The notes under the pieces: generated by a model
Database searches by the model: none
What the model was told of the DNA's origin: nothing
Seen by the model: the letters and a program-made list of their open reading frames with translations, nothing else
Position numbers and translations under genes: made by a program
Part shown: positions 1 to 5,154 of the stretch, piece by piece
Position numbering within the stretch: the stretch's first letter is position 1
How the letters are laid out: the number at the start of each line of letters is the position of its first letter
From: Flavobacteriaceae bacterium
GTDB lineage: Bacteria; Bacteroidota; Bacteroidia; Flavobacteriales; Flavobacteriaceae
Length of the DNA stretch: 5,154 nucleotides
Reading direction: 5' to 3'
NCBI GenBank assembly: GCA_947472705.1
Contig: CANJDA010000155.1
Coordinates: 1 to 5,154, forward strand

Positions 1-401
1 AAGAATTTGGAGGTAAGGGAGGAAAGAAATACGAAGAACTTTCTAAGCTTAACAACGAAAACCACATCTTTGCACTCGAAAGTGACTCGGGTGGTTTTTC
101 CCCGAGAGGTTTTTCATTTGAATCAGACGATGTTAACTTTAATAAAGTCATGGGCTGGAAAATTTTATTTGAACCTTACTTAATACACAGTTTTGTGAAG
201 GGGCATTCGGGTTCAGATATTGGACCGTTGACCTCCACCAAAATAGTAAAAGCAGGATTAAAACCCGATTCACAGCGTTATTTTGATTACCATCATGCCG
301 CCAATGATAAATTTGATGCCGTAAACAAAAGAGAATTAGAATTGGGAGCCGCAACTATGGCTTCTTTGATTTATTTGTTTGATCAATACGGTATAGAGTA
401 A
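1..401 (+). CDS. M28-family zinc metallopeptidase, C-terminal part (carboxypeptidase Q-like)
   Basis: This is the C-terminal 132 residues of a gene that begins left of the window; the frame starts at base 3 and ends in TAA at 399-401. It resembles the M28 (M20/M25/M40-type) di-zinc exopeptidases, which remove residues from peptide ends and in Bacteroidota are usually exported. Visible landmarks, counted from the first full codon, are ALESDSGG at 24-31, where the Asp (28) is the expected metal ligand, GSDIGPL at 70-76, and YFDYHHAANDKFD at 93-105. The second His of the HH pair (98) is the expected last metal ligand, and the region after it is the usual closing helix. The remaining metal ligands and the catalytic Glu lie upstream and cannot be checked. 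The ATG at 150 is internal, because the conserved ALESD segment is upstream of it in the same open frame. Substrate and localisation cannot be told from this fragment. It sits directly before the DUF1801 gene in one operon. Confidence 0.87.
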   Translation, partial: EFGGKGGKKYEELSKLNNENHIFALESDSGGFSPRGFSFESDDVNFNKVMGWKILFEPYLIHSFVKGHSGSDIGPLTSTKIVKAGLKPDSQRYFDYHHAANDKFDAVNKRELELGAATMASLIYLFDQYGIE

Positions 402-752
402 GTGAAACCTCAAGAGGCATATATATTAAAGCAACCGGATAACTATCGATCGATGCTTTTACATATAATAGCAGTAATACAACATACTGTGCCCAAAGTT
501 ACCTTAGAATACAAATGGACAGTTCCTTATTTTTACTATAAGAAGAAGCCTCTATGTTATTTAAATGCCAGTCATAAGCATCAGTTTGTAGATGTTGGTT
601 TTGCCAAAGGTTTCGAACTAAAAAACAATCAAACCCATTTAATTGCTGATAACGGCAGGAATACAGTTAAGTCGTTACGGTATTATAACTTGGATGAAAT
701 AGACAATGCAGTTTTGCAATCTGTATTAAAAGAAGCAATAAAATTGTATTAA
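402..752 (+). CDS. DUF1801 domain protein (YdhG/Fra-like fold), GTG start
   Basis: This is a complete small cytoplasmic protein of 116 residues with no signal peptide or membrane segment. The whole length matches the DUF1801 pattern: an N-terminal helix with QPDNYRSMLLHI (11-22), a Pro-rich turn leading to strands LEYKWTVPYFYY (35-46) and KPLCYLN (49-55), FVDVGFAKG (62-70), and the closing GRNTVKSLRYYNLDEID (85-101) before the last helix. In the wider family, Bacillus subtilis YdhG/Fra has a frataxin-like fold and has been proposed to deliver iron; whether this member does so is unknown, and I assign no function. GTG at 402 is chosen as start because MKPQEAYI then lines up with the normal family N-terminus. 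The next in-frame ATG (453, residue 18) would cut the first helix, and there is nothing further upstream, since the preceding in-frame codon is the peptidase stop. No Shine-Dalgarno sequence is evident, so coupling to upstream translation is likely. Confidence 0.88.
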   Translation: MKPQEAYILKQPDNYRSMLLHIIAVIQHTVPKVTLEYKWTVPYFYYKKKPLCYLNASHKHQFVDVGFAKGFELKNNQTHLIADNGRNTVKSLRYYNLDEIDNAVLQSVLKEAIKLY

Positions 753-782
753 AAAAGCCCCGATATTATATCGGGGCTTTTT
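752..782. terminator. Bidirectional intrinsic terminator between convergent genes
   Basis: Bases 752-765 and 769-782 are perfect inverted repeats (14 bp, with a GCCCCG core and A/T ends) around a 3-base TTA loop. On the plus strand the stem ends in GGGGCTTTTTATT; on the minus strand it ends in GGGGCTTTTTTAAT. Each strand therefore has a GC-rich stem followed by a U tract. It overlaps the last base of the DUF1801 stop codon and the second of the two tandem TAA codons of the minus-strand gene, so it occupies the entire intergenic space and should end both transcripts. Confidence 0.93.
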
Positions 783-783
783 A

Positions 784-3700
784 TTATTGTTTTTTGTTGA
801 TGTAAATCCAACCAGTTTTAGCTTTCTGATTATTGTTAAAATCGATAACATAATAATAAGTACCATCTGGTAATTCATCTCCAGAATCTGATTGACCTAA
901 CCATTGATTAGTATAAGCAGATTTAGAATAAACTTTCAAACCATAACGGTTGAAAATACTCAATTGTTTAACATTATAACCTGTTAAATCAAAGTTGTCA
1001 TTTAGACCATCATTGTTTACAGAGATTCCTTTTTGAATGCCACACATAACACCATCTAAAACAATCTCATGAGTTCTTTTACATCCATCAGCTGTAGTAA
1101 CCGTAACTGATATAGTCATTGGTACCGCTTCTTCTGCAGGCGTTGAAGCCAAGTATTGTGTTAGATTAAAAGGATTGATAGTGCCAATGTTCAGTCCGTT
1201 ACTATCTTGCCAAGTATAACTAGCAGTAGTAACGTCAAATGAGGTATCAACGGCTGATACTGTAAGTGTGAAATCATTAGCAATACATTCGCCATCAATA
1301 ATAAAGTCAAATCCATTTTGTACTGTTATTGCCAAAGAACCATTGTTGGCACATTGTCCAGCATCAGGAGTAAAAGTGTAAATACCAGAAGTAGTCGTAT
1401 CAATTGTAGCTGGTGACCAAGTTCCTGTAAACCCTTCATTAGAAGTAGCAGGGAGCGTAGGAGGTACAACTTCGCCAATACATAAAGGACCAATCGCATC
1501 AAATGTAGCAGTTACTTTTTGATTAACGACTATGGTCATAGTTGCTGTTGTAGCACAAGGATTACCTGCAGCAGCAAGTAACGAAATATCATCAATTGAA
1601 AAATCATTTCCACTTAAAGCGGTTGCTCTATCATACATAGCGATTTGTGCAGTAGTGTTAGCACCCGAATTCCAAGTATAACTATATTGAGCAGCCGAAC
1701 AATTGGTTGCAGGTGCGGTAGAGATTCCTATTGAAGTACCATTTATGAGTACTTCCATGTTTGCAAGGTTAGGTGTAGCAATAGTTTGCATCCAATAACT
1801 AAAAGTATAATTAGTATTAGGTGTAACTGCTACCGTTTGTCCCCAAACTATATCATTACCTGCATTAGTAGTAGATCCATCAATCACCATCATGTTTCCT
1901 CCTGAAGGTGCACTACTTGTACATGCTGGGAAAAACTGGAACCAAGAATTAGCTGCAGCTACTACACCATATGCTTTTTGAACTCCATTTAGACCTGCAT
2001 TGTTTAGGTATTGATAATCCGAACTGAAACTGCTGTTTCCTGAAGAGAAATCGCCATTAACAATTAAGTTAGATGGAATACCTGTGAAAGGTGCAGGGGT
2101 AAAGGTATATGTGGTAGTGGCTGTATTGTTCATGGCTGGTGTCCAAATACCTGTAATTCCTTCTAGTGAACTAGTTGGTAAACTTCCTAAAGTATCGCCA
2201 GTACAAATTGGCGCTACTTGAGTAAATGTAGGAGTAACATTTGCAAGGATTGTTGCTGTTAAAGTAGTGTTAGTAGCACATAATCCTGCAGTAGGCGTAA
2301 AGGTATAGACTGTTATACCAGGTGTAAAATAATCTAATGTTGAAGGACTCCATATACCTGTAATTCCATTATCCGATGTTGTAGGCAAAAGCACTTGAGT
2401 AGCCACTGCCGAAGCACAAGCTGTCAATGTAGTACCTAACGGGAATACTGGAGTTACATTTGGAGTAGGCGTAATAGTCAACGTTCCTATTGCTGCACAC
2501 TGACCTGCATCAGGTGTGAAACTATATGTAATCGCTTGAGTATTGTCAATGGTTGACGGTGACCAAGTACCAGTAAATCCTTCCAAAGAAGTAGCTGGTA
2601 ATGTTGGAGCCACACCACCTAAACAAATCGAAATTGGATTAAAGGTAGTAGGGGTTTTTTGATTAACAGTAACAGTGATAGTACCATTTCCGGAACATTG
2701 ATTAGGAGCTGGAGTGAAGGTGTAAGTAGCTGTTTGTGTATTATCAAAAGCTGGTGTCCAAGTTCCAGTAATACCGTTATTAGATACTAATGGTAAACTG
2801 GCAACATCACCAGTACATATAGTAAAGTTGGTAAATGTTGGTGTAAGTACCTGTGAAGTTACAATCAATTGGAATGAAGTAACCGTATAACATCCAGAAG
2901 TATTGTTTTGAATACGTACATAAATAGTTTGTGGATTACTAGTATTGGTATACAAATTTGGCAAAGCATTAGCTGGAGCATTGGCATCAGCACTAGTTGC
3001 ATAATAAGATACTGTATAGTTTGCTGGGTTTAAAGTACCCAATGAAGCAGCATTATTTTGACTTAAGTCAAATTGAGCAAATCCATTATCGCTACATTGT
3101 ATTAAATTATTAGGTGTGCCCGGTACGATTGGGTCATAATATTCAATGGTGATAAAATCTGAAGCTGCACAAGTTGTATTGATGTACTGTGCAGAAATTC
3201 CATAGGTTCCCGGAACAGTAACAGTTAAATCAGGACCAGTTTCATTAGCTATAGGATTACCGTTGAAGGTCCAACTAAAAGTATATGTTGCAGGATCTAA
3301 ACCACTCTGAATAGTGTAGTTTTCACCAGTACATAAAGCATTATTAGTAGCTTGAAGGAAATCATTTCCTAAGTTAATGTTTCCAATATCTAAACTACCC
3401 CCTTCTAAGAATACAGCCGAATCATAAATAGTGTCTAGTCGGTCAGCAATAACTAATTTAATATGGTATTGATGTCCAGGAATTACAGTAGAAGTAGCAC
3501 TCATAGGTATAGTAGTACCATTGAAATTTGTTGGCGAACATAATGGATCCAATGTGCCTCCAAAGCCATAGTAGTCACCAAAATATTCTGGATTTACAGA
3601 AGCACAACCCGTATTGTATTGGTTATCACGAATTGTAACTACCGATACTGGTGTTGTAGTATTAGGAATAACAGCTAAGTTGGTTGTAGTACCAGCTGCA

Positions 3701-5154
3701 ATATCCGTTAATAAAAAGGCAAAAGCATCTGAGTAATTACATTGGAAAGTACCATATTCCTCTGAAGCAAAAACAAAGTTAAAATTGATACTGTTGGTTA
3801 ACGGAATAAAATCAAATTCTAATTTACTGGCATTTTGTGAGTTCATCGCATTACCAGTAGCAGCTAATATGATGTTTTCTAAATCAGTATCTCCTGGCCA
3901 GTTTAAAGAACCATCACCTAAAGTACTGCTGTTTGGTCCTGGTGCATTTATTGCATCTCCACTTGTTAAAACTATACCATCAGCAAATGGGAAACTAGAA
4001 CCATTTTTGTTAAAATATCCGATTCCATTAGTAGAACCAAAATTGGTTCCTGTAGAAGAAGTAATATTAGAAACACTTGCACAGGTTGAATTTAAGAATA
4101 CATCTTCAACTAGTTGTTGTGTAGTATAAAGTGTAGTATTAGTTGTTATAGGAGGAGGTAAGGTTCCAATACATATATCAAAAGTTGAGGTTTGACCAGG
4201 GGTTTGTGTCCAAGAATAAACTCTTACATAATAAGTTTGACCAATAACTAAGTTGGTAGCTACACTACTATTTGGATCACTACAATAGATTTGAGTTAAG
4301 TTGCCGCAAGTACCACTGTATAAAACATGAAATAAATCGGTTGTGCTTCCAGCAACATTGATTAGTGAGATAGAATGTTGTGCACTAGTAGCTGTAAACT
4401 GGAACCAAACATCGTCGTCATCACTTCCGAAACAGGTATTTCCATCTGCTGAGGCTGTTGCTCCAATTAAGCTACCAGGAGCAGTTTGTACACATTCTAT
4501 TGTTGGATTAACAGGAACAACAGTTGCATTACTACATTCATCATTAGCTATAAGGGTAAAGAACGTTTTTTTATTAGACCAAAAACTAATGTCGGTTGTG
4601 CTACAGATAGCTCTAACATATACATCATAACCAGTAGCTGGTGTTAAACCAGAAATCGGAAATGGATTTGTTGAAGTTAATACTCCAACACTTGAAGAAG
4701 TTGGAGCTGGAGATCCTGTTGGAACTAGATAAACTTCCCATTGGGTTGCAGTTCCTGCTTCGATCCAGTTTACTATGGCATCTGTTTGAGTTACTGCTGT
4801 AACAGTAATTGTATTTGGTTTTGGACAAGTTGGAGGGATACATTCTGCAGTACCTGCAAATAAAATAGTTCCTGCTGTACCAGTACCTGCTGGCTTAGTG
4901 TAGATTATTTCTTGAGGGGCTAAAGACTCTTGGATAGTAATTCCAATTTCACCTGGGAAAGTACCTGCAGTGTTCCAAAACAAATCAAACGGAATACCAT
5001 GGCATAACGGAACGGTAATAGTAACAGGATTTGTACCTTGTGCAGCTAAAGGCCCGACTAAAGTAGCTATTACAACCCCATTTTGACGTACTTGCATTGT
5101 TCCGCCATTCCATCCATCTCCAAAGGAATCTGTCATTACAAAAGTATAATTACA
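784..5154 (-). CDS. Giant multidomain T9SS type B-sorted surface protein (adhesin-like), N-terminus outside window
   Basis: The frame is open from the right edge, reading CNYTFV before the first Met, to TAA at 784-786, followed by a second TAA. Residues are numbered from the Met at 5134-5136, which is internal to a domain and is not the start. Domains in order: DSFGDGWNG module (to about 97); fibronectin type III (about 104-195); a jelly-roll-like module opening with NDEC (198-326, with DDVWFQFTA at 241-249); choice-of-anchor L (about 338-585); Ig/PKD-like module (590-667); a second beta-sandwich-like module opening with NLIQCSDNG (669-763); five Ig-like repeats (764-1275), the fourth split by a jelly-roll domain (1017-1191); an Ig-like module (1276-1366); and the type B sorting domain (1367-1450). 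Cysteines are frequent and often paired per module, as expected for an exported protein with disulphides. No catalytic motif is seen. The likely role is adhesion or ligand binding at the surface; the ligand is unknown. No signal peptide is visible because the N-terminus is missing. The gene runs convergently to the peptidase-DUF1801 pair. Confidence 0.93.
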   Translation of the reverse strand, partial: CNYTFVMTDSFGDGWNGGTMQVRQNGVVIATLVGPLAAQGTNPVTITVPLCHGIPFDLFWNTAGTFPGEIGITIQESLAPQEIIYTKPAGTGTAGTILFAGTAECIPPTCPKPNTITVTAVTQTDAIVNWIEAGTATQWEVYLVPTGSPAPTSSSVGVLTSTNPFPISGLTPATGYDVYVRAICSTTDISFWSNKKTFFTLIANDECSNATVVPVNPTIECVQTAPGSLIGATASADGNTCFGSDDDDVWFQFTATSAQHSISLINVAGSTTDLFHVLYSGTCGNLTQIYCSDPNSSVATNLVIGQTYYVRVYSWTQTPGQTSTFDICIGTLPPPITTNTTLYTTQQLVEDVFLNSTCASVSNITSSTGTNFGSTNGIGYFNKNGSSFPFADGIVLTSGDAINAPGPNSSTLGDGSLNWPGDTDLENIILAATGNAMNSQNASKLEFDFIPLTNSINFNFVFASEEYGTFQCNYSDAFAFLLTDIAAGTTTNLAVIPNTTTPVSVVTIRDNQYNTGCASVNPEYFGDYYGFGGTLDPLCSPTNFNGTTIPMSATSTVIPGHQYHIKLVIADRLDTIYDSAVFLEGGSLDIGNINLGNDFLQATNNALCTGENYTIQSGLDPATYTFSWTFNGNPIANETGPDLTVTVPGTYGISAQYINTTCAASDFITIEYYDPIVPGTPNNLIQCSDNGFAQFDLSQNNAASLGTLNPANYTVSYYATSADANAPANALPNLYTNTSNPQTIYVRIQNNTSGCYTVTSFQLIVTSQVLTPTFTNFTICTGDVASLPLVSNNGITGTWTPAFDNTQTATYTFTPAPNQCSGNGTITVTVNQKTPTTFNPISICLGGVAPTLPATSLEGFTGTWSPSTIDNTQAITYSFTPDAGQCAAIGTLTITPTPNVTPVFPLGTTLTACASAVATQVLLPTTSDNGITGIWSPSTLDYFTPGITVYTFTPTAGLCATNTTLTATILANVTPTFTQVAPICTGDTLGSLPTSSLEGITGIWTPAMNNTATTTYTFTPAPFTGIPSNLIVNGDFSSGNSSFSSDYQYLNNAGLNGVQKAYGVVAAANSWFQFFPACTSSAPSGGNMMVIDGSTTNAGNDIVWGQTVAVTPNTNYTFSYWMQTIATPNLANMEVLINGTSIGISTAPATNCSAAQYSYTWNSGANTTAQIAMYDRATALSGNDFSIDDISLLAAAGNPCATTATMTIVVNQKVTATFDAIGPLCIGEVVPPTLPATSNEGFTGTWSPATIDTTTSGIYTFTPDAGQCANNGSLAITVQNGFDFIIDGECIANDFTLTVSAVDTSFDVTTASYTWQDSNGLNIGTINPFNLTQYLASTPAEEAVPMTISVTVTTADGCKRTHEIVLDGVMCGIQKGISVNNDGLNDNFDLTGYNVKQLSIFNRYGLKVYSKSAYTNQWLGQSDSGDELPDGTYYYVIDFNNNQKAKTGWIYINKKQ
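787..1038 (-). other. T9SS type B C-terminal sorting domain (gliding motility-associated CTD)
   Basis: Residues 1367-1450 of the giant protein carry the hallmarks of the type B sorting domain: an opening ISxNNDGLNDNFDL (1371-1384), QLSIFNRYGLKVY (1391-1403) and DELPDGTYYYVIDF (1420-1433), then a closing strand with GWIYINK at 1442-1448 and the very C-terminus. In this family the domain directs passage through the outer membrane by the T9SS. The usual Pro after IS is Val here (residue 1373, codon GTA). The domain is Lys-rich compared with the rest of the protein. Confidence 0.93.
1312..2847 (-). repeat. Five tandem Ig-like protein repeats, about 66 residues each
   Basis: Five diverged copies of one beta-sandwich-like unit follow one another: R1 2656-2847 (residues 764-827), R2 2458-2655 (828-893), R3 2239-2457 (894-966), R4 1516-2238 (967-1207, containing an insert) and R5 1312-1515 (1208-1275). 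Lengths are 64, 66, 73, 66 (insert removed) and 68 residues. Each has the order: TPTF-type first strand, a Cys usually in ICxG, LPxxS, a (N/E)G(I/F)TG(T/I)W(S/T)P core, YTFTPxxxxC and a final strand. Each copy has two cysteines (774/814, 838/880, 907/953, 978/1194, 1219/1262), suggesting one disulphide per unit. R3 lacks the ICxG form and reads TACAS. The units probably form a stalk that holds the N-terminal domains away from the cell. Confidence 0.93.
1564..2088 (-). other. Carbohydrate-binding-like jelly-roll domain nested in repeat R4
   Basis: Residues 1017-1191 of the giant protein resemble the galactose-binding-like jelly rolls of the CBM4/9 type. They open with SNLIVNGDFSSGNSSF (1022-1037), continue with GNMMVIDGS (1080-1088), VWGQTVAVTPNTNYTFSYW (1097-1115) and MEVLINGTSIG (1127-1137), and close with GNDFSIDDISL (1176-1186). 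Aromatic residues (for example W1065, F1066, F1068, F1069, W1115) could line a ligand face. The domain sits between YTFTPAP and NPCATT, which in the other repeats are directly joined, so it is an insertion within R4 and not a separate link in the chain. The ligand is not predictable from sequence alone; a sugar is an inference from the fold family. Confidence 0.82.
2848..3369 (-). other. Two Ig/PKD-like modules between choice-of-anchor L and the repeats
   Basis: Residues 590-667 form a PKD-like unit: LCTGENYTIQSG (601-612), YTFSWTFNGNPI (618-629) and VPGTYGISAQYINTTCAASD (641-660), which is the common Cys-strand, Trp-strand, GTY-strand order. Residues 669-763 form a different unit with NLIQCSDNGFAQFDLS (677-692), NYTVSYYAT (706-714), LYTNTSNPQTIYVRIQNNTS (728-747) and a Cys at 749. 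Both are beta-rich and lack charged catalytic residues. They most likely space or stiffen the protein; no specific function can be assigned. Confidence 0.75.
3382..4125 (-). other. Choice-of-anchor L domain
   Basis: Residues 338-585 of the giant protein match the module named choice-of-anchor L because its carriers use different C-terminal anchors. It opens with TTQQLVEDVFLNSTCASVSN (338-357, Q341-V343 being typical), followed by a GIGYF strand (371-375), FADGIVLTSGDA (384-395), the acidic FVFASEEYGTFQCNYSDAF (454-472), DNQYNTGC (504-511) and the closing YDSAVFLEGGSLDIG (571-585). This domain is widespread in exported Bacteroidota proteins and has no assigned biochemical function that I know of. 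Here it is internal and lies about 780 residues from the sorting domain. Confidence 0.88.
4159..4545 (-). other. Jelly-roll-like module opening with NDEC
   Basis: Residues 198-326 begin NDECSNA and contain an acidic DDDDVWFQFTA (239-249), a Cys-Gly strand pair (SGTCGNLTQIYC, 274-285) and a closing TYYVRVYSW (301-309). This is the pattern of a beta-sandwich module, related in layout to pre-peptidase C-terminal domains, that recurs in flavobacterial exported proteins. The cluster of four Asp could bind calcium, but that is inference. It follows the fibronectin type III domain directly. Confidence 0.68.
4552..4827 (-). other. Fibronectin type III domain
   Basis: Residues 104-195 show the typical type III pattern: CPKP before the first strand, ITVTAVTQTDAIVNW (110-124) with the core Trp, QWEVYLVP (132-139), ISGLTPATGYDVYVRAIC (161-178) with the conserved Leu-Tyr pair, and a closing SFWSNKKTFFT (184-194). 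It is a spacer or protein-contact module in many exported proteins. Confidence 0.87.
4846..5154 (-). other. DSFGDGWNG module, cut by the window edge
   Basis: The first visible residues read CNYTFV, then MTDSFGDGWNGGTMQV, with a later Cys at 45 and a second half ending near residue 97 (FAGTAEC). The Tyr-x-Phe strand leading into an Asp-Ser-Phe-Gly-Asp-Gly-Trp-Asn turn recurs in secreted proteins of Flavobacteriia. Its function is not known to me; the acidic turn suggests metal binding only as a guess. Because the strand before the motif is already in progress at the edge, the domain and the gene continue to the right. Confidence 0.72.

Noticed and set aside
150..152. ATG as start of a short independent gene
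   Set aside because: The same frame is open back to base 3 and encodes the conserved ALESD metal-binding segment, so this Met is internal to the peptidase.
148..354. Minus-strand open frame of 68 codons opposite the peptidase
   Set aside because: It lies wholly across the conserved peptidase coding sequence, and its translation has no recognisable domain.
1312..2847. Repeat array as a CRISPR or mobile-element signature
   Set aside because: The repeats are diverged at DNA level, about 200 bases long, in frame and protein-coding; there are no short direct repeats with spacers, terminal inverted repeats or transposase.
3785..4129. Plus-strand open frame of 114 codons inside the giant gene
   Set aside because: It is antisense to the choice-of-anchor L region, whose protein sequence is clearly conserved in the other strand; it has no domain or upstream signals.
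4343..4630. Plus-strand open frame of 95 codons inside the giant gene
   Set aside because: It is antisense to the NDEC module and the end of the fibronectin domain; it looks like a chance frame.
4625..4843. Minus-strand 72-codon frame, rich in Ser and Asn
   Set aside because: It is an alternative frame of the fibronectin type III region; its Ser/Asn richness comes from reading the Thr/Val-rich real frame out of phase.
5134..5136. ATG as start codon of the giant protein
   Set aside because: The frame stays open to the window edge with conserved residues (CNYTFV) before it, the Met lies inside a domain, and no signal peptide follows, although a T9SS substrate needs one.

Overview
The window looks like chromosome from a member of the Bacteroidota, most likely a flavobacterium. 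The DNA is AT-rich, there is no clear Shine-Dalgarno sequence before the one start that can be judged, and the largest gene ends in a type B C-terminal sorting domain of the type IX secretion system (T9SS), a machinery confined to this phylum.

Layout: (1) Bases 1-401, plus strand, hold the C-terminal 132 residues of an M28-family zinc metallopeptidase; its start lies to the left of the window. (2) Bases 402-752, plus strand, hold a complete 116-residue DUF1801 protein. Its GTG start follows the peptidase stop codon directly and in the same frame, so the two are almost certainly co-transcribed and probably translationally coupled. (3) Bases 752-782 form a perfect 14-bp hairpin with a 3-base loop, with A and T runs on its two sides, that fills the whole gap between convergent genes and should terminate transcription from both directions. 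(4) Bases 784-5154, minus strand, hold the C-terminal 1456 codons of a giant secreted multidomain protein. Its frame is open to the right edge, so the N-terminus and signal peptide are outside the window.

The giant protein reads, from N to C: a DSFGDGWNG module, a fibronectin type III domain, a jelly-roll-like 'NDEC' module, a choice-of-anchor L domain, two Ig/PKD-like modules, five tandem Ig-like repeats of about 66 residues, a further Ig-like module, and the T9SS type B sorting domain. It is probably a cell-surface or released adhesin. The most striking point is that the fourth repeat is split by a 175-residue carbohydrate-binding-like jelly-roll domain. Removing that insert leaves an intact repeat of normal length.

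The two transcription units share only the terminator, and nothing suggests they act together. I see no RNA gene, mobile element, CRISPR array or promoter that I could defend. Apart from the short terminator gap, the whole window is coding. I do not see strong evidence for a wholly new biological system; the nested-domain architecture is the best lead.
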